Source: a virus
IMG/VR virus record: IMGVR_UViG_3300044647_002431
Coordinates: 50,712-114,711 of that record
DNA: 64,000 bases
Reading direction: 5' to 3' (one strand)
The notes below the pieces were generated by a model. The model did not search any database. It saw only the letters and a list, made by a program, of their open reading frames with translations, and was not told the origin of the DNA. Below, in pieces: positions 25,179-33,666 of the stretch; the first letter of the stretch is position 1; every line of letters starts with the position of its first letter. The translations under genes and the position numbers were made by a program.

Positions 25179-25739
25179 CTACAAGTATTTAAACCAGCAA
25201 CTATTTTCTACCTTATCCGGTTTTCCAAAAAATTCATTTACGGCTTTCATTACTCCTGGCCAACCTTCTGTGTAATCATGGCCGGAAATTATGCTATTTT
25301 TTTTCATTTTTGGATACCAACATTCTATATCTTTTTTTACTGATTCGTAGGAATGTCCTGCGTCTATGAATATAGAATCGACCGAGAAGTTGTCAAATTC
25401 TTTGGCAGCTTCATGGCTTTTTGATATTATGTAGTTCAAGTTATCTTTTACTGGGGTCGTATTTTTAATAAATTGGTCTAGTATGTTCTTATCTTGTTTG
25501 TTGTAAACACTCGTCTCGGCAATATCTGATAGTTCCGAAGTTCCTTCAAACGTGTCTATCGTATAAAACTTTAGGTTTCTTTTTTGTTTTATAATTTCTG
25601 TTGCTATGAAGCATGTGCTTTTCCCTTTCCACGCCCCTAGTTCAACGAGAGTTCCACCATCCGGGCAATGGCTGAGTAATTCTAGATATTGTTTTTCCAT
25701 GTTGAACCACCCATCAACTTTTTGATAAAAATGTTCCAT
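25179..25739 (-). CDS. Class I SAM-dependent methyltransferase
   Basis: A 186-aa Methyltransf_24-type enzyme. Motif I is VELGAWKGKST (about 32-42), motif II TIDTFEG, and SIFIDAGHSYESVKKDI (about 121-137) is characteristic of this family, which often methylates sugars in polysaccharide and antibiotic loci. The domain is essentially complete. It belongs to the glycan island and is flanked by short gaps. Confidence 0.8.
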   Translation of the reverse strand: MEHFYQKVDGWFNMEKQYLELLSHCPDGGTLVELGAWKGKSTCFIATEIIKQKRNLKFYTIDTFEGTSELSDIAETSVYNKQDKNILDQFIKNTTPVKDNLNYIISKSHEAAKEFDNFSVDSIFIDAGHSYESVKKDIECWYPKMKKNSIISGHDYTEGWPGVMKAVNEFFGKPDKVENSCWFKYL

Positions 25740-25782
25740 TTTTTCCTTGCGTTATTTTAAAAGGTTTTTTTGTGAGATCTTT

Positions 25783-26337
25783 TTATATTTCGTAAACCAT
25801 TATAGTCTTTTTGAACCAACTTAAGCTACTTTTCTCTCTTAATTCTTTTTCTTTTTCTTTATTTCTTTTCCATCCTTTGTCTAAAAAAGTTTTTTCTATG
25901 TAGTCATTATCTCTTTCGTTTACATGACCTCTTCCTCCTTGCCCCACCACAGCCCAAGATAAAATTATCAGTCCTTTTGAGTGTTTTATTATATTATCTA
26001 TAAATATAGATTCAAATTCTTTTGGGATATGTTCTCCGACCTCTAAAGAAACGACACAATCATATTTTTTATTTAAATCGATTTCTTCCGCAAGGTTGAT
26101 CTCTGAGCAGAGCCCTCCGGTAAGCTCTTTTGTGTTGGGGTTTCCGTCGTAACAATCGCATGAAAAACCTTCTTTTTTAAATTCTTTGGAATAGCTTCCG
26201 TTACCACAACCAAGGTCTATTATAGAATTTATTTTTTCCTCTCTTAAAAACTTAATCATCTCAGAATTAAGGTTTATGTCGAAGTAATGGCCGTCTGAAT
26301 TCATATCTAACCAAAATCCATTTTTGTGAATGTTCAA
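25783..26337 (-). CDS. Class I SAM-dependent methyltransferase (TTG start)
   Basis: A 184-aa methyltransferase: SIIDLGCGNGSYSKEF (motif I, about 38-53), a CYDGNP acidic loop, and VSLEVGEHIPKE (post-I region). The best start is a TTG at 26337 preceded by AGGGGG 4 nt upstream; no ATG with a ribosome site is nearby. Upstream lies the pentanucleotide repeat. Probable target is a sugar or lipid-linked intermediate of the island. Confidence 0.78.
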   Translation of the reverse strand: MNIHKNGFWLDMNSDGHYFDINLNSEMIKFLREEKINSIIDLGCGNGSYSKEFKKEGFSCDCYDGNPNTKELTGGLCSEINLAEEIDLNKKYDCVVSLEVGEHIPKEFESIFIDNIIKHSKGLIILSWAVVGQGGRGHVNERDNDYIEKTFLDKGWKRNKEKEKELREKSSLSWFKKTIMVYEI

Positions 26338-26349
26338 TTGTCCCCCTTT

Positions 26350-26430
<81 letters not shown>

Positions 26431-26470
26431 GATAAAAGTTTTTCCGGAATATCTATAGTTAAATTAATCA

Positions 26471-26884
26471 TCATGATCTCCATCTTCCTTCTGGGGGATC
26501 TCGACGACCCAATGTATGTTGAAATTCATTATAATCTATAATATAATCATTAGCATCATAATTTGTAGAACAAAGCACTACTATTTCAGCATCAGGAGTT
26601 AAAAATTGTTGAGTATCCCATACCATTTCATTAATTAGTATTGTTTGATTTTTATACAGAGTGTGTTCGTCTTTAGTTAAGCCATTATCTAATAATACTT
26701 TAACAATACCGTTAGTACATACTATCAATTGTTTAGTTTTATAATGTGAATGTCCACCTCTAATATCATTTAAAGGCACATTGTTCACAATAAAAACTCT
26801 TTTAGGTATGAATGGTAGTGAGTCAAATTCTATTGGTAATAGAGAACCTCTACTATCTTCAAAACTATTTAGTTGAGTAATCAT
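26471..26884 (-). CDS. FdtA/WxcM-like dTDP-sugar 3,4-ketoisomerase
   Basis: A 137-aa cupin close to FdtA and the WxcM C-terminal domain, enzymes that isomerise dTDP-4-keto-6-deoxyglucose to the 3-keto sugar before amination. Seen: EDSRGSLLPIEF, RVFIVNNVP, RGGHSHYKTKQLIVC (about 42-56, the active-site histidines) and a closing NEFQ. The gene overlaps the aminotransferase upstream by 4 bp, the usual FdtA-FdtB pairing, so together they would make a dTDP-3-amino-3,6-dideoxyhexose. No dTDP-glucose synthase or dehydratase is in the window; the host must supply the precursor. Confidence 0.85.
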   Translation of the reverse strand: MITQLNSFEDSRGSLLPIEFDSLPFIPKRVFIVNNVPLNDIRGGHSHYKTKQLIVCTNGIVKVLLDNGLTKDEHTLYKNQTILINEMVWDTQQFLTPDAEIVVLCSTNYDANDYIIDYNEFQHTLGRRDPPEGRWRS

Positions 26885-27798
26885 AAATATTTTTTAACAA
26901 TTTCTAGTATAGTTTTAATATCTTTTAAAGTCAATACTTCATGGAAAGGTATTGACACTGTTTGTAATGCGTTTAACTCACTTAAAGGACAGTTAGCGTT
27001 ATCAATTTTATATACACCATTTAAATGTGCTGCATTATAATGAATACCAGTTATGATATTATTATTCTTCATTTCATTTATAAAACCATTTCTATCAGAA
27101 ATATTAACTCTATATAAATGATTACTAGTATTTGAGTAATTTAATTCATTATTATAAATGTCTTTAACAATACGTAACTTATCTAATTTATCTTCATATA
27201 AATCAAAGTTTTGTGATGCAATATCACATTGAATACTGTTCATGTACATTTTATAACCAGCAAATTTAATTTTACGTTCCCAGTTATTATCAGCATATGA
27301 CATACCATTTAATGCCATTTCTCTTAGATGGGTAATTTTTTCCAAATCATCAGAAACTATCATACCACCATCAGAACTTCCTACTGGTTTTGTAGGATAA
27401 AAACTAAATACCATTAAGTCATTTGGATTGCATTCGTTTTTAAACTGATTCTTTTCCAATTTTTGTGCTGAGTCAACTATTTTATAATCATCAAAACTAT
27501 GTAATACATATGAATCACCAACCCAATTAATATCATCAGTAAAATTATGTTTATTACCAGATGTAATAATAGCATTTAATACTACTGGTGGTATCATCGA
27601 TGGTACTGTTATTGTAGTATTTTTATCTAATAGGGCTAAGAATAAAGCACTAGTAGCACTATTAAATGTTACAGCGTATTTAGCACCCACATAATTAGCA
27701 ATAGCTTCTTCGAATTTAGTTACAACATTATCGTGTAGCAAATTACTATATTTACTAGTATTAATTATATGGTTATTTATGTTAAATAATTGTATCAT
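26881..27798 (-). CDS. DegT/DnrJ/EryC1 sugar aminotransferase (FdtB-like partner)
   Basis: A 305-aa PLP enzyme of the DegT family, rather short (usual 360-380 aa). FNSATSALFLAL (about 44-55) is the phosphate-binding region, and SFYPTKPVGSSDGGMI (about 131-146) carries the Schiff-base lysine. The DSAQ stretch near 108 is the PLP-stacking Asp site. The shortening comes from loops in the middle and the C terminus. Coupled by ATGA overlap to the FdtA-like gene, it would aminate the keto-sugar made by that enzyme. Confidence 0.82.
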   Translation of the reverse strand: MIQLFNINNHIINTSKYSNLLHDNVVTKFEEAIANYVGAKYAVTFNSATSALFLALLDKNTTITVPSMIPPVVLNAIITSGNKHNFTDDINWVGDSYVLHSFDDYKIVDSAQKLEKNQFKNECNPNDLMVFSFYPTKPVGSSDGGMIVSDDLEKITHLREMALNGMSYADNNWERKIKFAGYKMYMNSIQCDIASQNFDLYEDKLDKLRIVKDIYNNELNYSNTSNHLYRVNISDRNGFINEMKNNNIITGIHYNAAHLNGVYKIDNANCPLSELNALQTVSIPFHEVLTLKDIKTILEIVKKYL

Positions 27799-28388
27799 TT
27801 TTTCCTAATTAATACTTGATATGTTTTTTTAATTAATTCATAATGGGTTTCATATTCATTTAAAAATTTATCAATACCAAACCTAGTTGCTTCTTCATTG
27901 TACATCTCACCCCATGAATAATCATCAAACACAATAATGCCATTTTTTTTACATAATCTAAAAGAATTAACAGCATCAATATAAACAGCTGATGCTCTAT
28001 GGTCACCGTCAATATATATTAAATCAAATTGGGATTCGTATTTTTCAATTAATTCAGGAAATATATTTGAACTAATATTTCTATATAATTCTAATTTATT
28101 ATTTTTAATATAATGATTTGTATTATTTATGAATCTGTCATATTGATTATTAAAATATTTATAAATAGTATCATTATTAACAACATCAGTATCATTTAAT
28201 TCGGTGTTTAAGTAATTATCAGTTAGTGGGTCAACACAAATTAATTTACCATTTTCATTTAATATGTTATCAATTATATAATTTGATGTTAATCCTTCAA
28301 AACAACCAATTTCTAAACATAGTGATAGATTATTAATACCATGAGTATTATTTTTAAATTCTTGATTCCAATTGTGAGTATATTCCAT
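27795..28388 (-). CDS. Class I SAM-dependent methyltransferase
   Basis: A 197-aa Methyltransf_24-type enzyme: SLCLEIGCFEGLTSNYI (motif I, about 22-38), ICVDPLTDNY, and FDLIYIDGDHRASAVYIDA with FDDYSWGE further on. It overlaps the aminotransferase gene downstream by 4 bp, suggesting it methylates the amino sugar made there. A 61-bp piece of its gene is present again at 31126-31186. Confidence 0.8.
   Translation of the reverse strand: MEYTHNWNQEFKNNTHGINNLSLCLEIGCFEGLTSNYIIDNILNENGKLICVDPLTDNYLNTELNDTDVVNNDTIYKYFNNQYDRFINNTNHYIKNNKLELYRNISSNIFPELIEKYESQFDLIYIDGDHRASAVYIDAVNSFRLCKKNGIIVFDDYSWGEMYNEEATRFGIDKFLNEYETHYELIKKTYQVLIRKK
28085..28145 (-). repeat. 61-bp perfect direct repeat, copy 1 (inside a methyltransferase gene)
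   Basis: Identical to 31126-31186, same orientation, 3,041 bp apart. This copy is in frame in the methyltransferase gene, coding the stretch around FINNTNHYIKNNKLEL. The intact gene marks it as the source of the other copy. Confidence 0.95.
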
Positions 28389-28394
28389 AATTTT

Positions 28395-28868
28395 TTATTT
28401 TTTTAATTTAAATTTAGCCATTGTACCAACTTTTTCTAATAAGTCTAAGAAACTTAAGACTTCTTGATATTCCGCTCTATCAAAATCATGGATAAAAATA
28501 ATAGTATCATCGTGTGATATTGATTTAGTTATTGAAGCACAAGAAACTCTAGCTCTACCATCAATTAAAATAATATCAAAAGGACCTTTACCTATTGGCG
28601 CTTCTATGTAAGATTTAAATTCATCGTATGTACCACAATGACCACCTTCCATATACGGTAAATCAGGTGTTTTTAATATTATTTCACAGTTATTTTGTAA
28701 TTCATTTTTTAATTTATGATACCACTCTTCTTGATGTTCAATCGATGTGATGAATTTACATCGTTTAGCGATTTCTTTTGTTGAAATCCCTGAACCATAT
28801 TCCAATACCAACGAATTGTTATTTATATGATTCATAAAAAAATCTTCTTCTAGTTTATCTGTAAGCAT
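28395..28868 (-). CDS. SAM-methyltransferase-like protein
   Basis: A 157-aa protein with a Rossmann methyltransferase opening: LVLEYGSGISTKEIA (about 19-33), TSIEHQEEWYHKL (acidic loop) and IILIDGRARVSCA (about 98-110). The shape resembles small glycan-locus methyltransferases. Residues after the core are short, so it may be a minimal enzyme or a scaffold. It overlaps the upstream gene by 14 bp. Confidence 0.65.
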   Translation of the reverse strand: MLTDKLEEDFFMNHINNNSLVLEYGSGISTKEIAKRCKFITSIEHQEEWYHKLKNELQNNCEIILKTPDLPYMEGGHCGTYDEFKSYIEAPIGKGPFDIILIDGRARVSCASITKSISHDDTIIFIHDFDRAEYQEVLSFLDLLEKVGTMAKFKLKK

Positions 28869-29625
28869 TTTGCATCAATTCTATGTAGCAGATCCATGTG
28901 TAATCGAGTCTTTCTTCATAAAATAATTCATATTCATTAGCCTGATCACTAGATAATAATGGGTTTGGGGTTTCATATTTTGATAGCCAATCACAACCCC
29001 ATCTAGTTTTGACATCAGAGAATATTGGAGGCATTTCTTGATATATTTCTATGGATGATTGAAGAGTTTCAAAATCAGATAATGATGGCTGAAACCAAGA
29101 TTTATCTCCCCCTCTATCTATCACATATTCTTTTTGAGATAATATTTTTTTAGGACTATAGCAATCTCCTTGGTCATATGGATAGTTGTCTTCAAACATA
29201 ATATGTATAAATTTTTGGTTTACACAATGTTGTATTCTGTTTATGCAAGACTGGTGATCATCAAAAAAGACTAAAGCTTCGGAAGTATCTAAAGATTTTG
29301 CCCAATCTATAGCAGTGAAATCATTAGTTATATATTGTGCTTTTGGAATAGTTATCTCACGATACTGGTGCATTGGATCTATGCTTATGATGTAAGATTC
29401 TGGACTAGCTTTCTCAAAAAACCAAGTCCCCTGACCTTTCCATATTCCGCTTTCTATAATATATTTTGGTTTTAATTTTTTAATAACATACCAAGCATTA
29501 AACATATGTGCGGATTTCATTCCGCCAGTATTATCTTTAATTGGCCTATTATTATAATGATCAAGAAATTCTTCTAGATAAAGAATCTGGTCTTTTGGAT
29601 CCCATTTATTGTTATTTTTTATCAT
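28855..29625 (-). CDS. Methyltransferase-like protein (CmcI-type)
   Basis: A 256-aa protein with a class I methyltransferase core: YIIESGIWKGQGTWFF (about 55-70), ISIDPMHQYREI and LVFFDDHQSCINRI (about 118-131), like cephalosporin-hydroxylase/CmcI-type proteins common in sugar loci. The last 90 residues are rich in Trp and acidic residues and unassigned. Overlaps its neighbours by 14 bp each side. Confidence 0.6.
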   Translation of the reverse strand: MIKNNNKWDPKDQILYLEEFLDHYNNRPIKDNTGGMKSAHMFNAWYVIKKLKPKYIIESGIWKGQGTWFFEKASPESYIISIDPMHQYREITIPKAQYITNDFTAIDWAKSLDTSEALVFFDDHQSCINRIQHCVNQKFIHIMFEDNYPYDQGDCYSPKKILSQKEYVIDRGGDKSWFQPSLSDFETLQSSIEIYQEMPPIFSDVKTRWGCDWLSKYETPNPLLSSDQANEYELFYEERLDYTWICYIELMQNAYR

Positions 29626-30232
29626 GTATTAATAGTAGGTTTGTGTTAAATTTATAAATCATATAATCATTAGCTTTGCATGTATCTATAAATTTAGTTG
29701 TATTATGATAGTATCTACACGTTTCTAATTTATCATATGCAAGATATGTATCATAGTAACTCGGCGTATCAGTAAGCGTCATCCTACTTATAATAAATAT
29801 TTTTGGATGCAATCCAAGTATAAAATTTAATGCCTCATCTCCATTATCCATAACATCAAATAGTGCGCTAGAATGTAAAGCGTCATAATCTGAAATAAAA
29901 GCATTGTTTAGATCCCAAACATTTTTGACAAAAAAATTATCTTGTTTCCACTGGTTACGAGCTATATTAATTGCCTCTATTGAATAATCTATTCCAGTAT
30001 AATTGATATGTTTTAAATTTTGTTGTAATAGACCATAGTAAGCCCCGCATCCACATCCTATGTCTAATATACTATTAATAGTAATTTTATCTAATACAAC
30101 TAAAAAATCTTTCCAATGTTGTGGATAATTTTCTTTAGAACTAAGTTCTTTTAGATTTAGTTCTATTTGTTTGGGGAAAATATTTTTACTATTTTTCCAA
30201 GACTCGTTTAAATTTGTTGTTTTTATATTCAT
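29612..30232 (-). CDS. Class I SAM-dependent methyltransferase
   Basis: A 206-aa methyltransferase. SILDIGCGCGAYYGLL (about 54-69) is a classic motif I, YTGIDYSIEAINIA (about 78-91) is motif II, and ALHSSALFDVM lies at the active-site side. It overlaps the transferase gene upstream by 4 bp. Target probably a glycan or small molecule of the island. Confidence 0.82.
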   Translation of the reverse strand: MNIKTTNLNESWKNSKNIFPKQIELNLKELSSKENYPQHWKDFLVVLDKITINSILDIGCGCGAYYGLLQQNLKHINYTGIDYSIEAINIARNQWKQDNFFVKNVWDLNNAFISDYDALHSSALFDVMDNGDEALNFILGLHPKIFIISRMTLTDTPSYYDTYLAYDKLETCRYYHNTTKFIDTCKANDYMIYKFNTNLLLIHDKK

Positions 30233-31116
30233 AATTTCTGTAATTGTTTATTAAATTTATCAATTAACTCATTCATATTCTTAGTAATAGCTTCTGGATG
30301 ACCAAATGTAAATTTTTCAGTATAACATTCACCTCTAACATGTGGTTTAAATTCATGCACACCAATATATTTACTTTCAATAGCTTTTTTATCTTCATCT
30401 GAACCAGTTACCCATGGGCGATATATTTCAGTAAAATAATTATCAATACAATTATCTCTACTAACGCTATCTTTATAGTAATTTACTTTTGTAAATACTT
30501 GTGTTGGGAATACATACGAATAATGGTACATTTGGATACCAGTTGCATTATATAATGTTTCACTATCAATATGCTTATATGTTATGTTTGCATCTTGTGG
30601 ATAGTTAATGGTAGGTGGTCTATGAGTTAACCATGTTGCTCCTTTAGTATATTTAAATACACGCAAAAAATTATCACGATTTAATTCAAAGCCAGTTAAA
30701 TAGTTATCAAACCCTCCGTAAAATGAACAACTTCTAATACCAACACTAGTTGGGTTTTCTTGTTTTAGAAATTCAATCATTTTAATTAAATCCTCAGTCT
30801 TATAAACTTCATCAGAATCTAAATTCCAGATATAATCAATATCACCATTGATATGCTGCATATAGGCGCTACACTGATCATCTTTTTCAGAATATCGACC
30901 ATGCACAATTTTAATTTTATTATCTGGGTCTGGGAACTCATCTAATATTTTATTAGTATCATCGGTTGATGTAGTTCTACCTTGTCTTTGCCAATAACTT
31001 ACTGGCCCTTCCTCTATTAATATTTGAGATGCAAATGGGTATACTTGTTCTAAACATTCCTTTAAAACATAATCCCCTTCAAATACAATCATTCCAAATG
31101 CTATTTTTAAATTCAT
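30229..31116 (-). CDS. GT2-like glycosyltransferase
   Basis: A 295-aa protein that begins like GT2 transferases of the WaaE kind (IAFGMIVFEGDYVLKECLE) and has YIWNLDSDEVYKTEDL (about 93-108) as metal site. Further aromatic-rich segments (FYGGFDNYLTGFEL) would shape the acceptor pocket. It opens a run of methyltransferase genes and is preceded by a displaced 61-bp repeat. Confidence 0.75.
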   Translation of the reverse strand: MNLKIAFGMIVFEGDYVLKECLEQVYPFASQILIEEGPVSYWQRQGRTTSTDDTNKILDEFPDPDNKIKIVHGRYSEKDDQCSAYMQHINGDIDYIWNLDSDEVYKTEDLIKMIEFLKQENPTSVGIRSCSFYGGFDNYLTGFELNRDNFLRVFKYTKGATWLTHRPPTINYPQDANITYKHIDSETLYNATGIQMYHYSYVFPTQVFTKVNYYKDSVSRDNCIDNYFTEIYRPWVTGSDEDKKAIESKYIGVHEFKPHVRGECYTEKFTFGHPEAITKNMNELIDKFNKQLQKL

Positions 31117-31125
31117 TTATTCTTA

Positions 31126-31186
31126 ATAATTCTAATTTATTATTTTTAATATAATGATTTGTATTATTTATGAATCTGTCATATTG
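31126..31186 (-). repeat. 61-bp perfect direct repeat, copy 2 (intergenic fragment)
   Basis: Identical to 28085-28145 within a methyltransferase gene. Here it lies in the 80-bp gap between two genes, outside any long frame, so it is a displaced fragment marking a recombination or insertion edge. Confidence 0.95.
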
Positions 31187-31196
31187 CCTACAATTT

Positions 31197-31838
31197 TTAT
31201 GATAAAAGTTTCTCTATGATCAGAAGATCATCAAATGAATCAACTTGAAAACTTTTGCTATAAGCCATTTCAACCATACCAATCCTACCGGAATATCTAT
31301 TCTTATTCTTGAGTAAAAGTTCTCTACTGGTAATGTAAAAGGCTCCATTTTCAACATATTTTTTTGGTATATCTTGTCTCATCGGTCTATTGCTAATATT
31401 CCAATTGTCTGGAGTGCCATCTTTATTCCATCGTGGTATCCAATGCTCCTCATATACACTAAAAACAGAATCATATTCTCCCGATAATACCATTTTTAAT
31501 CCTTGGTTTATATATTTTGACTTAATTAATGGAGATGTTGGCTGAATAAAAACCAAGATGTCAAAATCTTGAAGACTAGCAAAGTGCAACAATGCTTCTT
31601 CGCTTTTGGATTTGTCTCCTGAAATATTTTCTGGTCGTTTAACTACATTAGATCCTAATTGCATGGCAACGCTAGCAATTTTATCGCAATTAGTGCTAAC
31701 CCATACATCATTGGCTTTGGATGCTTTGGCTGCGTCTATTGTATACTGGATTAAAGGCTTGCCATTAATATCAATGATATTTTTACCTGGTATGCCTTTG
31801 CTTCCTCCTCTAGCTAATATAAGTGTTTTTATATTCAT
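31197..31838 (-). CDS. neuA: CMP-nonulosonate (sialic acid-type) cytidylyltransferase
   Basis: A 213-aa cytidylyltransferase of the NeuA/PseF/LegF family, which activates nine-carbon acidic sugars with CTP. ARGGSKGIPGKNI (9-21) is the nucleotide loop; FIQPTSPL (about 97-104) and the NGAFYI region follow, and RPENISGDKSKSEE is a family stretch. Length fits the family (about 225 aa). No NeuB-type synthase is in the window, so the sugar must come from elsewhere. The end EKLLS-TAA repeats the island's recurring gene-end sequence. Confidence 0.87.
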   Translation of the reverse strand: MNIKTLILARGGSKGIPGKNIIDINGKPLIQYTIDAAKASKANDVWVSTNCDKIASVAMQLGSNVVKRPENISGDKSKSEEALLHFASLQDFDILVFIQPTSPLIKSKYINQGLKMVLSGEYDSVFSVYEEHWIPRWNKDGTPDNWNISNRPMRQDIPKKYVENGAFYITSRELLLKNKNRYSGRIGMVEMAYSKSFQVDSFDDLLIIEKLLS

Positions 31839-31895
31839 AATGTTTTATTTTATTTCTTTTACTCCCCAAATGTGTAGTACTTTTTTCATTTATTT

Positions 31896-32930
31896 TTAAG
31901 CCACTTTATATTTTTTAAATATACTTGTATAACCAGATAAAGACTGCTTGCTTAAAATCTGGCATGTTTTTATTATGTTTTCACGCACGCTTTCGTTATT
32001 TTCTAAATAGTATTTAGTTAAATTATAAATTTCGTTAATTTGTTCATCTAATAATGGAAATGTAAAAACGACAGGGTTTTTATACTCTAGCATTTTTTGG
32101 ATGTGCATAGTTTTATCACTATTACTTTCAAAAAATATACAAGGAGTTCCATTGAGAGATGCCATTATTGATGGATGAAATCGTCCAGAAATATAAACCT
32201 GAGCCATTTGTAGTTCTTTCATTCCCTGGTCTATATCACATTCTTTCGGTATTAATTCAAAGCCATGATCTTTAGCCAATTGTTCCATCCAATAATCTCC
32301 ACCGCAGTTTTGCACTAATTTTACTTTTGCTAGTCCAGAAATCTTATCTATTAATTTTAAATATGATAATTTTTTATTTTCTATTTGATCATGATTAGGA
32401 GGAGATGATCCCCCGCCCAGCAAAATATAATCTCCTGTTTTTATTCTGTGAGATTGCCAAGTAAACAACGCATCCGGGATATATGAATAGTCTAATTTGC
32501 TATCAATTAAATAACCCGAAATCGGATCTCTAATCACCAATTCACAACACTTAGACCAAGCTTTAAGTGCCCTATTATACGTTTCGTTATCAAAAGGAGT
32601 CTTTGGGCATTTTGAAATCATTGCATTGACATATAAACATTTTTTGTTTATTTTGCCACAATATTCAATAACCATTAGATGTTTATCAAAATCATTCCTA
32701 ATAGGAGATGTAAATATTGGACTTCCTTCTCCATTAATTATTACTATGTCACATTCTTTTATATTTTTTTCTATTTTTGTAAAATCAGTTTTTATCAGTT
32801 CATTATTGCCAATCTTTAAAATTTTATCGGGTTTTAAAGCAGATTGTATTATTTGTAACAATGCTTTTGGAGTGGATCGACACCCCCAATTAAGCTGGTC
32901 TTCATTATACCCTATATATAAAATTTTCAT
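31896..32930 (-). CDS. Polysaccharide pyruvyltransferase-family protein
   Basis: A 344-aa protein of the CsaB/WcaK pyruvyltransferase fold. Visible: ILYIGYNEDQLNWGCRSTP at the start, VIINGEGSP (about 64-72), LVIRDPISGYLI, and VYISGRFHPSIMASLNGTP (about 246-264), the histidine-bearing signature. Such enzymes add ketal pyruvate to sugars of capsules and wall polymers, or are used as transferases. The gene precedes the cytidylyltransferase gene, with which it may form a subunit. Confidence 0.8.
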   Translation of the reverse strand: MKILYIGYNEDQLNWGCRSTPKALLQIIQSALKPDKILKIGNNELIKTDFTKIEKNIKECDIVIINGEGSPIFTSPIRNDFDKHLMVIEYCGKINKKCLYVNAMISKCPKTPFDNETYNRALKAWSKCCELVIRDPISGYLIDSKLDYSYIPDALFTWQSHRIKTGDYILLGGGSSPPNHDQIENKKLSYLKLIDKISGLAKVKLVQNCGGDYWMEQLAKDHGFELIPKECDIDQGMKELQMAQVYISGRFHPSIMASLNGTPCIFFESNSDKTMHIQKMLEYKNPVVFTFPLLDEQINEIYNLTKYYLENNESVRENIIKTCQILSKQSLSGYTSIFKKYKVA

Positions 32931-32949
32931 TTTCTTAAACTACCCCTCT

Positions 32950-33666
32950 TTATACTGTGTTTTTGAAAAATTTTAAACCTGTTATTAAACTATTTGGTGT
33001 GCCGTTATATACCGATACGCCTCTTTTTTCACACAATTCGCCATACTCACGGTATGAATTATTCATTTGATTCAGTATTATTTTTTCTCTTTCAAGATCT
33101 GAATCGTTACAAACGCCTCCACGGCCCGTAAACCAAAACCACTCATTATACCCCATCCTAGACAAAACACTCTGAGATTCATCATAAAAATGTTTTGTTT
33201 CACCAACATGGTTTACCCAACTATGATCTATTCCCATAAGAAGTACTTGGTCAATGCTCTCTTGTTTAGCAACATAATAACCCATTTGCAAACCAATCTG
33301 AGCTATAGTTTCATAATGTCCCATGCGGTTTGGTATAGTTTCTGGGAATTGTCCATCATTATCCCAATAAATAACTTCATTATTTACAAATAAATTGTTA
33401 TTTGTAACAATATGCTTATCCTTGATATGAATTAATACTTTTGTTTTTTTGTTTAAACAAGTTTCACACTCTTTAAACCACGCAACTCCCATTTCATAAG
33501 TAATAGGATGGTGCAAATGTCCAAAAATATGATACTTTACATTCATATTCTGAAATTCTGGGTGAACAAAAAAATTACTAATTGTAACACAAGGATTATC
33601 TTTTATTTTTTTTAAATCTTGGTCCTTAATAGATGGGCCGCAAGCAAATACATAGCAAGTTTTCAT
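32950..33666 (-). CDS. GT42/DUF115-like protein, possible sialyltransferase
   Basis: A 238-aa protein resembling the Campylobacter CstII (GT42) and DUF115 groups: VFACGPSIKDQDLKKI (5-20, CMP-sugar loop), a central MGIDHSWVNH (about 150), and VYNGTPNSLI near the end. The order and spacing fit both groups. The cytidylyltransferase two genes downstream makes a CMP-sugar donor available, so transfer of a nonulosonic acid is a fair guess. The active-site base expected in GT42 has not been confirmed by eye. Confidence 0.55.
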   Translation of the reverse strand: MKTCYVFACGPSIKDQDLKKIKDNPCVTISNFFVHPEFQNMNVKYHIFGHLHHPITYEMGVAWFKECETCLNKKTKVLIHIKDKHIVTNNNLFVNNEVIYWDNDGQFPETIPNRMGHYETIAQIGLQMGYYVAKQESIDQVLLMGIDHSWVNHVGETKHFYDESQSVLSRMGYNEWFWFTGRGGVCNDSDLEREKIILNQMNNSYREYGELCEKRGVSVYNGTPNSLITGLKFFKNTV

